Shown here: piece after piece, positions 44,629 through 52,431 of the stretch
Layout: each line of letters opens with the position of its first letter
How positions within the stretch are numbered: position 1 is the stretch's first letter
Source: CAWEWH01 sp963812775
GTDB lineage: Bacteria; Pseudomonadota; Alphaproteobacteria; Rhizobiales; Beijerinckiaceae
NCBI GenBank assembly: GCA_963812775.1
Contig: CAWEWH010000007.1
Coordinates: forward strand, 868,001-932,000
Reading direction: 5' to 3'
Length of the DNA stretch: 64,000 bases
The notes under the pieces: model-generated
Database searches by the model: none
What the model was told of the DNA's origin: nothing
The model's input: the letters and a program-made list of their open reading frames with translations, nothing else
Position numbers and translations under genes: made by a program

Positions 44629-45232
44629 ATGATGAAATTGCCGGCATCGGGGTTTGTGAAGATGTTCTTGGCAGCGGCGCTCGCCGCCTTGGCGCCGTCG
44701 TCGCCGGCTTTGGCTCGGCAGTTACACGTCGTCGTACTCGGCGACAACAATATCAGGGGCAAAGGCGTCTCGCTGCATGATGCCTATCCCGCGCAACTCG
44801 AACGTGCCTTGCGCGCGCGGGGCGTCGACGTGACTGTTGCGAACTCGGGCCGCGACGGTGACACAACAACCGGCGTCATGGCCCGGCTCGATTTCATCGG
44901 TGCCGACCGGAACTGACGTGGCAATCATTTCGGTTGGCGTCAACAACGTCGTTATCCAAGGAGTTGCGCCGGAGACATCCAAAGCCAATGTGCGCGAAAT
45001 CGCGCGTCGACTGCGCACCCGTGGAGTTGAAGTGGTGCTACTGCGGACGGGTGGAAAGTTTCAGGGCGACCTCGCAGGCAGGCCTGAATATCACGTCGAG
45101 AAAGGCTTTGGCCCGCGGCCGGGCACTACGGAATGGCACCTTACTGGACAAGGGTACGCCATCGTGGCGGCGCGTACGTTGCCGCTCGTACTCGCCGCCA
45201 TCGAGAGAGTGCGGGATCGGCGCGGCGAATAG
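44629..45232 (+). pseudogene. SGNH/GDSL-type hydrolase, frameshifted and with altered active site
   Basis: A signal-peptide start (ATG 44629 after GGAGGG) leads to VVLGDNNIRGKGVSLHDAYP, the block I of SGNH hydrolases, but with Asn in place of the nucleophile Ser. The frame breaks near 44908 and resumes with TDVAIISVGVNNVVIQG (block III) to a stop at 45232. The final DxxH motif reads TEWH. Loss of both catalytic positions plus the frameshift mark it as dead. Confidence 0.7.
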
Positions 45233-45466
45233 CCGAACCATCGTCGGCAAGTTCGATTGTCGCTCTGCGTCGTCGGGCGGCTGTCAGCATGTCCGTTTTT
45301 GGCCTCGCGTGCGCCTCGCGCAACAGTCACACAGCTTGACTGGTGCTACTCTCCACTTGCGCATCGTTCCGCGATAGCGATTCGCAGTTCTCCCTTAGCA
45401 ACTGCCCTCGCTGCGATGAGCCGCGAGGGCTTCTTGGTGAGCAGGTCGTGGACATGCGATCCAGTG

Positions 45467-45896
45467 GTCGGTCCTGAGGCGGCAGCCCACACAAAATTGA
45501 CCAAGCTGAAGCTGGGCATTCCGGTGCTTGTGACAATCTCATCACGCGAACTGGCAAGCTGTCGCATCCGACGAAGCCTCGCTTGCTTTGGACGCAAGCC
45601 GATTCTATTCCCCGGCGCTTCTCAACGCGCCGCTGAGGCGCATGCCCTGGGGGACCCCGATGCATCTCGATGAAAATCTTGTTCGCGAGCGCGCCTATGC
45701 GCTGTGGCTTGAGGACGGCGCCGTCGTCGGTCGTGCCGACGACTACTGGTTCAAGGCGGAACGCGAATTGTCGGCTGCGCTCGTCACGACACCGGCGCAA
45801 GCCGTCGCGGGCAGCGCGAAGCAAACCGCTCGCAAGCCGGCCGCGCCGCGCAGGCGCGTGTCGGTTCGCGCCACAACGGCTTCGCCGCTCAACTGA
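45467..45896. repeat. 430-bp direct repeat, copy 1 (carries a DUF2934 gene)
   Basis: Bases 45467-45896 match 49601-50030 in direct orientation at an offset of 4134 with only a handful of substitutions. The repeat covers about 190 bases of upstream region plus the whole gene and ends exactly at its stop codon. Confidence 0.9.
45660..45896 (+). CDS. DUF2934 family small protein, copy 1
   Basis: The 78-residue protein starts MHLDENLVRERAYALWLEDG. Its first 40 residues match the DUF2934 pattern (RERAYxLWxxxG, then ADDYWFKAERELSAAL), and a basic Ala/Lys/Arg tail follows. The function of DUF2934 is unknown; the tail could bind nucleic acid. ATG 45660 is chosen because the domain begins there, although an in-frame start lies 72 bases upstream. 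Confidence 0.75.
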   Translation: MHLDENLVRERAYALWLEDGAVVGRADDYWFKAERELSAALVTTPAQAVAGSAKQTARKPAAPRRRVSVRATTASPLN

Positions 45897-46015
45897 GCTT
45901 CTTTGTTAGGCGGCCTTCTGACAAGTTGCCCAGAAGGGAAATGGGCGCTTGGCAGACTAGGCCGCGCCGAAGCACGGACGCCGCGCGATCGCGCAACCCA
46001 AGCTTGTAAAGGAAA

Positions 46016-46044
46016 GGCCCTCTCTCGGGAGGCGAGAGAGGGCC
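46016..46044. terminator. 12-bp perfect hairpin after the DUF2934 gene
   Basis: GGCCCTCTCTCG pairs perfectly with CGAGAGAGGGCC over a 5-base loop, preceded by GGAAA and followed by TTCGG. It is symmetric enough to work in either direction; the T run is poor. Confidence 0.45.
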
Positions 46045-46221
46045 TTCGGACAGCGTGCTCAAATCGGGGAATGAGCATGGGAAAGGTACGTCGCGGCGAT
46101 GAACCGAGTGTTAAGGCAGTCGCCAACTCGTCCAGCCCTCGTTCCATCCGTTCATCGGTCGGAAAGGCTGCGGCTCTAGTGCTGGATTGGATAGCTCGCC
46201 ACAGTCTGGAGGACCTTCTCA

Positions 46222-46383
46222 ATGACAACCTTGCTTTCCCGCTTCGCGCACGACGAAACCGGCGCGACCGCCATCGAATACGGCCTGATCGCCGCGCTCA
46301 TCGCCGTCGCCATCATCGGCGCTCTGACAGCCGTCGGCGGCAATATGAGCCGGATGTACAACAACGTTGCGGCCAAGCTCTAG
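46222..46383 (+). CDS. Flp family type IVb pilin
   Basis: The 53-residue prepilin (MTTLLSRFAHDETGATAIEY) has the class IVb cleavage region TGATAIEYGLIAALIAVAII: cleavage after Gly, Glu at +5 and Tyr at +6, then one hydrophobic helix. It would be processed by a TadV-type peptidase and assembled by a Tad secretion system; no tad genes are nearby, so this is an orphan pilin gene. A terminator with a long T run lies 245 bases downstream. Confidence 0.9.
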   Translation: MTTLLSRFAHDETGATAIEYGLIAALIAVAIIGALTAVGGNMSRMYNNVAAKL

Positions 46384-46627
46384 GCGCGTAGAGTCCGCGA
46401 AATTTTCTAACGCGATCGGAGAGCGGGCTCTGCCTGCTCTCCTCGTTTGATCTGCCCGCGGAAGAGCGGGCGGGGCCAAAATGAAGTCAGCGGTGAGCTC
46501 ACTATTCAAGCCCCGCGACCACTCGGCCAAATCGTCGCTTGAAGGCGGCGGTCAGCTTGCTACATTTGCTTCAGGTGACTGTTCCGCGTTGCGTAGCGTA
46601 GAATTGCGTAGCATCCGGGGTTGCCTA

Positions 46628-46673
46628 GCCCCTTCCGGCGGTCCGCCCCCCGGTCGGGGCTTTTGATTTTTTT
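46628..46673 (+). terminator. Rho-independent terminator downstream of the pilin gene
   Basis: GCCCC pairs with GGGGC around a CCGG-rich inner stem, and TTTTGATTTTTTT follows. It ends the plus-strand pilin transcript and faces the minus-strand secreted gene. Confidence 0.7.
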
Positions 46674-46754
46674 GAGCCTTCGAAGTTCACGAATGTATCG
46701 TTGCCGTGGAGGACGAACGCAAGAAGCCTTGGAGCGCCTTGCGTTCGTGGGCAG

Positions 46755-46991
46755 CTAGTTGGTTTCGCAAACCTTTACCGTTTTCATCCCGGATTCGGCT
46801 TCCGTGCGAGACTTGAAGGCGATCGGCCCGACTTGCACGATGTTGGTGGTTGTGGTCGGCTTCTTGTCGACGATCGTGCATTTCTTCGTCGAGGTGTCCT
46901 GAACGACGTAGTACTCGGTCGTGGTTTGGGCCATGGCCGATCCAGCGACAGCAACCGCCAGCGCGGTGCCGATGAAGCATTTCATGAACAT
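46755..46991 (-). CDS. Small secreted protein, rhizobial type
   Basis: The 78-residue protein has a signal peptide (MFMKCFIGTALAVAVAGSAM ending AQ) and a mature part with TEYYVVQDTSTKKCTIVDKK and a late KVCETN, two cysteines able to bond. Very similar small secreted proteins of unknown role are familiar from Bradyrhizobium. AAGGGA seven bases upstream supports the start at 46991. Confidence 0.75.
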   Translation of the reverse strand: MFMKCFIGTALAVAVAGSAMAQTTTEYYVVQDTSTKKCTIVDKKPTTTTNIVQVGPIAFKSRTEAESGMKTVKVCETN

Positions 46992-47093
46992 GTGAGTTCC
47001 CTTCTGTTTACGGCTTTACGAGCCGCATGCACCAACGTTTGGCGAAGGGAAGGGTTTCTAACCAATCGGCCGCGACTGGCGCGATGTTTGTGA

Positions 47094-47432
47094 TCAGCGC
47101 CTTATGGCGCTCGCCCACTCCACCGGCGCAAGGATCTGCCAGCGCGCCTCGAAGCCAGAAATATTGCTGCCAGTGATTTCGACGTCGCGGATCTTGGCGG
47201 CCGGCATTGCGGGCTTGCGCTTCATCGGTTCGGCGCGGGCCACGCGGCCCCAGGTGAGCTGCGCCTTGTCAACGTGATGCTTGCCGGCATACCAGCACTT
47301 CCGGCCATCGATGAGTTGATAGGACGCGGCGACGCCGCGCGGCGCCGAGGATTTGCAAGTGGTCATCGCGTCGGCCGAAGCGATCGCGAGCACGACGCCG
47401 ACAATGAGGGTGCCTATGGCGATGCGAATCAT
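47094..47432 (-). CDS. Small secreted/periplasmic protein of unknown function
   Basis: The 112-residue protein starts MIRIAIGTLIVGVVLAIASA, a signal peptide. The mature part has CKSSAPRGVAASYQLIDGRK with CWYAGKHHVDKAQLTW, a short Cys-containing domain common in rhizobial secreted proteins. ATG 47432 is preferred over TTG 47447. No catalytic motif is seen. Confidence 0.65.
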   Translation of the reverse strand: MIRIAIGTLIVGVVLAIASADAMTTCKSSAPRGVAASYQLIDGRKCWYAGKHHVDKAQLTWGRVARAEPMKRKPAMPAAKIRDVEITGSNISGFEARWQILAPVEWASAIRR

Positions 47433-47731
47433 CGAACCGGCTCCCAACCCACTGAGCGTGGCTTTTCTGTGACCGGCGCGCCGCCGCGGCGTCTTGGAGA
47501 TAAGCTCGCTCGATACCTATGCCTGCCCACCATGAAACTGCCGCGTGTAGTGGGCGTTGCAGCACAAGTATTAGGTCAGATAACAGAAATCGCAGATTCG
47601 ACTGAACGTTCTAAGATCGTTGAAATTCACGAGTTCGATTAACGCTCTTGTCCCGCTCGCCTGGTCAACGTGCAACCTGCAAGCTTTTCAAACGTTCTCA
47701 ATTGTTAGGCCAACGCTAGCGGGATACGCTC

Positions 47732-47929
47732 ATGTTTGGAAAGTTCGTTTGCGCCGTCGTTTTGTTGAGCAGTGTCCTCGCGATGGCCCTGGGCCTTGCA
47801 GATTACACAAACTTTCCGGTTGCGCTGCTCATTGGATTATTGTTGGCCAACGGCTCTGCGGTCCTGCTTTTCGCTTATAACCTGCTCAGCGGATTGAGCT
47901 CGGCGGACCGGTTGGATATCAGGCCTTAG
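47732..47929 (+). CDS. Small two-helix membrane protein
   Basis: The 65-residue product (MFGKFVCAVVLLSSVLAMAL) has two hydrophobic helices, the second in FPVALLIGLLLANGSAVLLF, and a short polar tail. No clear ribosome site is present and no family is recognised. The composition is convincing for a membrane protein, but the gene could be chance. Confidence 0.5.
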   Translation: MFGKFVCAVVLLSSVLAMALGLADYTNFPVALLIGLLLANGSAVLLFAYNLLSGLSSADRLDIRP

Positions 47930-48003
47930 CTGGCGGCCCCTTAACCGAACCACGGTCGCACGGGCAAAACACCGTGAGCTGCCAAGAGAGCGAGAGAAAA
48001 GTA

Positions 48004-48030
48004 GCCCCTTCCGGGACGGCCGGAAGGGGC
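48004..48030. terminator. 11-bp perfect hairpin
   Basis: GCCCCTTCCGG pairs perfectly with CCGGAAGGGGC over a 5-base loop, 75 bases after the small membrane protein gene, preceded by AAAA on the left. No T run on the plus side. The minus side has a short TTTTC, so it could act leftward or as a processing hairpin. Confidence 0.4.
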
Positions 48031-48169
48031 AACGTCGCCGGCTGGTGCCTGGTGGCTGGTAAGCCTTTGTGGCGACGGCTAAGTAACACGCACGATTTCC
48101 CAGAGTTCCCGGAACCGCGAACGTGGCAGTTACGTTTTTGCAGGCGGCTGATCTCTAGGGAGATGTCCC

Positions 48170-48253
48170 ATGCCAGTAGTGCTCCTTTGGGCCGGCGTTC
48201 CGATCCTGCTTCTGGGAGGCGGATTCGTCGTCTATCGCCTCATCGGCGCCTGA
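48170..48253 (+). CDS. 27-residue hydrophobic mini-protein with its own terminator
   Basis: The frame from ATG 48170 reads MPVVLLWAGVPILLLGGGFV and ends after YRLIGA, almost entirely one membrane helix. AGGGAG lies about nine bases before the ATG and a strong rho-independent terminator starts 22 bases after the stop, which argues that this is a real short transcript. Function unknown. Confidence 0.5.
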   Translation: MPVVLLWAGVPILLLGGGFVVYRLIGA

Positions 48254-48275
48254 TCGGACGGCGCGTAAGGAATGA

Positions 48276-48306
48276 GGGCCCGGTTGGTTGCCGGGCCCTT
48301 TTTCTT
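48276..48306 (+). terminator. Rho-independent terminator after the mini-protein
   Basis: GGGCCCGG pairs perfectly with CCGGGCCC over a 7-base loop and TTTTTCTTT follows: a textbook terminator in plus orientation. Confidence 0.85.
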
Positions 48307-48349
48307 TCTCGTCACGAGGGGCCTGTGCGACGCATCGATGCTGCACTGC

Positions 48350-49477
48350 CTAACGCCCCGGTGGCTTGATTGCCACCGTCGGCTCCCTGCCATCTAGCGT
48401 GCGCGCCACGCGAACGCCGAAATGGGTCATGCGTTGGTCAATTCCTGAGCTGCCGCGACTGGCAGAGCGTAGGGCTTGGGGCGCTCGGCTCCAGCCACCG
48501 CCGCGCTGGATGCGACGAGAACAATCCCCATCGAGCCACGCAACGCCATCGGACGGCGCGCCCTCATAGTTGTCGTTTGCGCAGTCTTCGACCCACTCCG
48601 CAACATTCCCGTGAACATTGTAGAGTCCCCACGGATTGGGGCCAAAGGCATCAACAGGAAGGGTTCTTCCTCGGCTCGGCTCGCGCTCCTCACAGCCGTA
48701 TGTCCGGTTGGTGTTGTAGTTAGCGCGACGCGGGCCGACTGACGGGCCCCACCAAAATGCGGTACGCGTGCCAGCACGCGACACATACTCCCGCTCGGCC
48801 TCTGTCAGCAGCCGGTACGGTCGATTGGTCTTGCGCGAGAGCCACCCGACATAGGCCCTGGCTTCATCCCATCTTGCATTGATCAAGGGAAGCTGCTCTC
48901 GGCCCCACCCGGCATCCTTCGGTTCTTCATTGCCGAACACCGGCTTGCACCCGCCTTCACTGACGCAGGCATCCCATTCTGCAAAGGTGATGGCATACCG
49001 CCCGACTGCAAATCGTTTTGAGAACGTAACCTCATGCTCGGGTCGCTCGGACTTGTCGCTACCCTCCTCGGATTCGGGTGCGCCCATCGTGAATGTGCCC
49101 GCCGGTACCACGACCATTTCGGGGCACAAGGGACATTCCTTGAATACAGTTCCAGCCAGTATATCGCGTTCGGCCCGAACGGAGAGCGGCTTTGCAGCTT
49201 TCAGGAGAGGGTACGAGGCGCCCTCCGACATATGCCGATGTGTTTGAGGCTCCGTATCGAGCGTTTGGCCGACGCTTCGAGCCGAGTCATGCCTCGCACA
49301 AGGCAACTCGGCTGCCGCGAGTGGGACGACGAGTGCGAGCAGCAACCCGAGGACTGCGCTACCCCGATAAAAGAAACGCCTGAGTAAAACCGATCGGCAC
49401 GCGCAGAATCGCCGCCGCCTCCAAGAACCCGCGTGATTGGCCATTCTTCGTGCGGCGTCGCGTGCGACCCCTGCCAT
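48350..49477 (-). CDS. SUMF1/FGE-sulfatase domain protein, exported
   Basis: The 375-residue protein has a long N-terminal region with a hydrophobic signal or anchor (GSAVLGLLLALVVPLAAAEL). A formylglycine-generating-enzyme-like domain follows: MVVVPAGTFTMGAPESEEG, LTEAEREYVSRAGTRTAFWW, NVHGNVAEWVEDC and RRIQRGGGWSRAPQALRSAS. True FGE has two catalytic cysteines in the last segment; here there are none, so it is not a sulfatase activator. Such domains often bind carbohydrates or serve other roles at the cell surface. The start codon is uncertain; an ATG 33 bases downstream is also possible. Confidence 0.8.
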   Translation of the reverse strand: MAGVARDAARRMANHAGSWRRRRFCACRSVLLRRFFYRGSAVLGLLLALVVPLAAAELPCARHDSARSVGQTLDTEPQTHRHMSEGASYPLLKAAKPLSVRAERDILAGTVFKECPLCPEMVVVPAGTFTMGAPESEEGSDKSERPEHEVTFSKRFAVGRYAITFAEWDACVSEGGCKPVFGNEEPKDAGWGREQLPLINARWDEARAYVGWLSRKTNRPYRLLTEAEREYVSRAGTRTAFWWGPSVGPRRANYNTNRTYGCEEREPSRGRTLPVDAFGPNPWGLYNVHGNVAEWVEDCANDNYEGAPSDGVAWLDGDCSRRIQRGGGWSRAPQALRSASRGSSGIDQRMTHFGVRVARTLDGREPTVAIKPPGR

Positions 49478-49600
49478 GGAACGGCCCCTTACGTTGCATG
49501 CAGCCTGACGTAGGTGCTGCCTAGTCCGTCTCTAGGGAGAGCGGTGCGAATGTTAGCCTCGGTTGCTCGCACAATGCGTGACGGTCCTCACGCTGGCGGT

Positions 49601-50030
49601 GTCGGTCCTGAGGCGGCAGCCCACACAAAATTGACCAAGCTGAAGCTGGGCATTCCGGTGCTTGTGACAATCTCATCACGCGAATTGGCAAGCTGTCGCA
49701 TCCGACGAAGCCTCGCTTGCTTTGGACGCAAGCCGATTCTATTCCCCGGCGCTTCTCAACGCGCCGCTGAGGCGCATGCCCTGGGGGACCCCGATGCATC
49801 TCGATGAAAATCTTGTTCGCGAGCGCGCCTGTGCGCTGTGGCTTGAGGACGGCGCCGTCGTCGGTCGTGCCGACGACTACTGGTTCAAGGCGGAACGCGA
49901 ATTGTCGGCTGCGCTCGTCACGACACCGGCGCAAGCCGTCGCGGGCAGCGCGAAGCAAACCGCTCGCAAGCCGGCCGCGCCACGCAAGCGCGTGTCGGTT
50001 TGCGCCACAACGGCTTCGCCGCTCAACTGA
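49601..50030. repeat. 430-bp direct repeat, copy 2
   Basis: Second copy of the unit at 45467-45896 with a few substitutions. It begins at GTCGGTCCTGAG and ends at the gene stop codon. The flanks differ completely from those of copy 1. Confidence 0.9.
49794..50030 (+). CDS. DUF2934 family small protein, copy 2
   Basis: The 78-residue product differs from copy 1 only at a few positions, including Tyr to Cys in RERACALW and Arg to Lys/Cys changes in the basic tail. The Tyr to Cys change hits a conserved DUF2934 position, so copy 1 is probably the functional one. Same upstream region as copy 1, hence the same expected expression. Confidence 0.7.
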   Translation: MHLDENLVRERACALWLEDGAVVGRADDYWFKAERELSAALVTTPAQAVAGSAKQTARKPAAPRKRVSVCATTASPLN

Positions 50031-50118
50031 ACGGCAGGGGAATTGCCACGCTGTGGCCGGGCGGGTCTTACGGGGCGCAAGACAAGCTGGAAGCGGCATA
50101 GGAGGAAGCAAGGTCACG

Positions 50119-50134
50119 ATTGATCAATTCTGCT
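50119..50134. promoter_or_regulatory. 16-bp near-palindrome, site 1 of 3
   Basis: TGATCAATTCTGCTCA, an imperfect match to the palindrome TGAGCAA-TTGCTCA seen at site 2. It lies 80 bases before the structured leader of the gene at 50245. A shared transcription factor site is plausible. Confidence 0.4.
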
Positions 50135-50198
50135 CAGTGAGGTCGGCGTTTCAAGGCTAGGGTAAGTGATCGTCGGCGCGACGCATCCGCTCCGACGG

Positions 50199-50241
50199 CT
50201 GAGAGACGCTTCCGCGCTCCCGCCTTAATGGCCAGGAGCGC
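50199..50241 (+). promoter_or_regulatory. Structured 5' leader covering the ribosome site, copy 1 of 3
   Basis: The conserved bases CTGAGAGACGCTTC lead into a hairpin in which GCGCTCC (50214-50220) pairs with GGAGCGC (50235-50241). The GGAG of the right arm is the ribosome site for GTG 50245, so the stem would hide it. The layout suggests translational control, by temperature or a ligand. I cannot match it to a named RNA family from memory. Confidence 0.5.
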
Positions 50242-50244
50242 AGT

Positions 50245-50433
50245 GTGAACAAGCACGATCCTCGAAAATACGCCGATGAGTGCCTACGGCAGGCCGACGC
50301 GGCTCGTTCGGAGGCCGACCGGCGCTTGTTCCTCGACATGGCCGAGGGCTGGCGGCGCATTGCTGAGCGCGAGGAAGAGATCGCGGCTCTTGGGGCGAGT
50401 GTCCGATGGACCCGCAGCGGGCGGGATTCCTAG
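50245..50433 (+). CDS. Small helical protein of the ECxRxA/MAxxW type behind a structured leader
   Basis: The 62-residue protein starts at GTG 50245 (MNKHDPRKYADECLRQADAA) and continues with DRRLFLDMAEGWRRIAEREE. Its pattern matches the proteins at 25663 and 44139 and a broken copy at 51003. Related small proteins are common in rhizobia and unnamed. The ribosome site lies in the right arm of the leader hairpin six bases upstream. Confidence 0.65.
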   Translation: MNKHDPRKYADECLRQADAARSEADRRLFLDMAEGWRRIAEREEEIAALGASVRWTRSGRDS

Positions 50434-50500
50434 TTGAGCGGCTGCTGGAAGTTCGGGAGGCGTCGGTGGCGGACTACGTAGAACTTCGCCCCTCCCCGTC

Positions 50501-50516
50501 TGAGCAATTTTGCTCA
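50501..50516. promoter_or_regulatory. 16-bp palindrome, site 2 of 3
   Basis: TGAGCAATTTTGCTCA is almost perfectly symmetric (TGAGCAA/TTGCTCA). It lies about 83 bases upstream of the frame at 50599, at a typical promoter distance. Sites 1 and 3 are similar at 382 and 378 bases on either side. Confidence 0.45.
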
Positions 50517-50598
50517 TGCGGCAGTCCCCCCAAGCTATAGAGATTTCGTTCCGGACAGTGACCGCCGGTGTGATGCTGAACGTTCGGGGACTGGCGGC

Positions 50599-50826
50599 AT
50601 GTATCGAATGACGGGACAACGCGAAAAACCTGATGTCACTTCTGAGCGTGATGTTTCTGATGAGGTCGACGGCTGGCGGGTGGGACAGGGACCTGACTTT
50701 GTTGCCGTTCAGATCGGTGGGCCGCAACAGCCGATTAATCGCTTGTCGGCATCGCAAGCGATCGCCCTTGGAAAAGCGCTGATTGCTGAAGGACAGGAGC
50801 GGTCCCAAAGGGGCCGGGTCAACTGA
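50599..50826 (+). CDS. Small hypothetical protein
   Basis: The 75-residue product starts MYRMTGQREKPDVTSERDVS. The second half has a regular pattern (GPQQPINRLSASQAIALGKA followed by LIAEGQERSQ) that looks like a real helical domain. It lies behind palindrome site 2. No family known. Confidence 0.5.
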   Translation: MYRMTGQREKPDVTSERDVSDEVDGWRVGQGPDFVAVQIGGPQQPINRLSASQAIALGKALIAEGQERSQRGRVN

Positions 50827-50878
50827 CTAGCACACGCTTCGAAGCCCCGCCCCGGCCCTCAGCGCCCGAGCCAGCTTG

Positions 50879-50894
50879 TGATCAATTCTGCTCA
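50879..50894. promoter_or_regulatory. 16-bp near-palindrome, site 3 of 3
   Basis: TGATCAATTCTGCTCA, identical to site 1. It precedes the second structured leader by 64 bases, and the bases between (GACGTTTCAAGGGTAGG-like) match those after site 1, so the whole upstream block is duplicated. Confidence 0.4.
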
Positions 50895-50957
50895 CGGGCG
50901 TCGACGTTTCAAGGGTAGGATGACTGGTTGTCGGTGCGTAGCGTCCGGCTCCGACGG

Positions 50958-50999
50958 CTGAGAGACGCTTCCGCGCTCCCCTTTAGGGGCAACGAGCGC
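50958..50999 (+). promoter_or_regulatory. Structured 5' leader, copy 2 of 3
   Basis: CTGAGAGACGCTTC is followed by a hairpin of GCGCTC (50973-50978) with GAGCGC (50994-50999) plus an inner CCCC/GGGG stem with TTTA loop. It now precedes a broken small gene and then the GAF-cyclase gene. Confidence 0.5.
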
Positions 51000-51002
51000 A
51001 CT

Positions 51003-51080
51003 TTGAACAACCACGATCCTCGAAAATGCGCCGATGAGTGCCTTACGGCAGGCCGAAGCGCTCGTTCGAGGGCTCGGCGG
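51003..51080 (+). pseudogene. Truncated copy of the 50245-type small gene, fused upstream of the cyclase
   Basis: From TTG 51003 the frame matches the start of the 50245 protein (NNHDPRKCADECL). An extra T then shifts it, and similarity ends near 51070 (CGGCAGGCCGA, then CTCGTTCG shared). The cyclase gene begins 27 bases later with its own ribosome site. The duplicated upstream block thus seems to have been joined to the cyclase gene. Confidence 0.65.
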
Positions 51081-51096
51081 GCGAGGAGGTATCGCG

Positions 51097-52431
51097 ATGG
51101 GGTGGCAAGTACCAACCAACGAAGCACAGCGCCTCGCGGCTGTACGCTCACTGAATATCCTCGATACCGCTCCAGAAGTCGCCTTCGACGAAATCGGCGA
51201 ACTGGCGGCCCAGGTGACACAGTGTCCGGTCGCCTATGTCAGCTTGATGGACGACGACCGCCTTTGGCTGAAGGCCAAGTACGGCCTACCTCCTGGCTTC
51301 AATCAGTGTCCACGCGAGATCGCGTTCTGTACGACGACAGTCTGCGGCACCGAAATGGTCGTGGCGCCGGACCTCACGCAGGATGCGCGCTTCACTGAGA
51401 TCCCCTTCGTTACAGGCGAGCCGCACTTCAAATTTTATTGCGGCATGCCGCTGATCACCGCCGAAGGCTACGCACTGGGGACGTTGTGCGTCATGGATTT
51501 CGAGCCGCGTCAACTTACGTTCGAACAGACCGAGTCGGTGCGACGCCTGGCGCGCCAGGTGATGACTCAGATCGAGTTGCGCCGGAAGCTCGTCGAGCTT
51601 GATTTGACCGTGAAGGAGCTCAATCATACCAAAACGGAGATGGCCGCAGAGAAGGCGCGGACCGATGAGTTACTTCTGAATATCCTGCCCGCCACGATCG
51701 CGGAGGAGCTCAAACAGAACGGCAAGGTTCAGCCGAAACATATCCCATCGGCGAGCATTCTGTTTGCAGATTTCAAGGGATTCACGCTCTTGGCGGAGCG
51801 CACAGAACCCGTCGCTCTCATCGGGCTTCTCGATCAGTATTTCACAATGTTCGACGAGATCGTGGTTCGCCGCGGGCTAGAGAAAGTAAAGACGATTGGG
51901 GACGCCTACATGGCCGTTGCCGGCGTCCCATTGCCAAGTCGTCAGCATTCCATTGACGCCTGCCTTGCGGCATTGGAAATGCTCTCTGCCGTGGCCCGAA
52001 TCAAGGCACAGCGGGAAAAAATGCGCTTGCCGTCTCTCGAACTGCGGATCGGGATTCATAATGGACCGGTCATGTCGGGCGTCGTCGGTCGACGACGGTT
52101 CACGTTTGATATCTGGGGCGACGCCGTGAATACGGCATCACTGATGGAAGCGAACAGTGCGCCAGGCCGGATCAACGTCTCACAGACAGTGGTCGGCCAT
52201 GCTGGGAGGCTTTTCGAACTCGAGCCGCGAGGCAGCATTGAGGCTAAGCACGGTAGACGGTTCGATATGTTCTTCCTCGACCGATTGAGGCCGGATCTAT
52301 CGCGCGATGCCGAGGGCAGAACTCCCAACGACAAGTTCGTCGCCGAATGCAACCAGCTATTGACCGGGTTCTCGGTTTACCCAGCTGCTGTCAAGGCGCA
52401 TACACCACTTGACAGCATCGCCGGTGCCTAA
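51097..52431 (+). CDS. GAF-domain class III adenylate/guanylate cyclase
   Basis: The 444-residue soluble protein has a GAF domain (about residues 20-165, with CREIAFCTTTVCGTEMV-like core and FYCGMPLITAEGYALGTLCV), a coiled linker with LLLNILPATIAEELKQNG, and a class III cyclase domain from about residue 225: SILFADFKGFTLLAERTEPV, TIGDAYMAVAGVP and FDIWGDAVNTASLMEANSAP. The metal Asp residues in LFADFKGFT and TIGDAYM are present. It would make a cyclic nucleotide in response to a small ligand or redox state sensed by GAF. GAGGAGGT before ATG 51097 fixes the start. It lies behind the duplicated leader block. Confidence 0.9.
   Translation: MGWQVPTNEAQRLAAVRSLNILDTAPEVAFDEIGELAAQVTQCPVAYVSLMDDDRLWLKAKYGLPPGFNQCPREIAFCTTTVCGTEMVVAPDLTQDARFTEIPFVTGEPHFKFYCGMPLITAEGYALGTLCVMDFEPRQLTFEQTESVRRLARQVMTQIELRRKLVELDLTVKELNHTKTEMAAEKARTDELLLNILPATIAEELKQNGKVQPKHIPSASILFADFKGFTLLAERTEPVALIGLLDQYFTMFDEIVVRRGLEKVKTIGDAYMAVAGVPLPSRQHSIDACLAALEMLSAVARIKAQREKMRLPSLELRIGIHNGPVMSGVVGRRRFTFDIWGDAVNTASLMEANSAPGRINVSQTVVGHAGRLFELEPRGSIEAKHGRRFDMFFLDRLRPDLSRDAEGRTPNDKFVAECNQLLTGFSVYPAAVKAHTPLDSIAGA

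Noticed and set aside
48350..49477. True formylglycine-generating sulfatase activator
   Set aside because: The two catalytic cysteines are absent and no sulfatase is nearby.
45467..50030. Composite transposon bounded by the 430-bp repeats
   Set aside because: No transposase gene, inverted ends or target duplications are visible.
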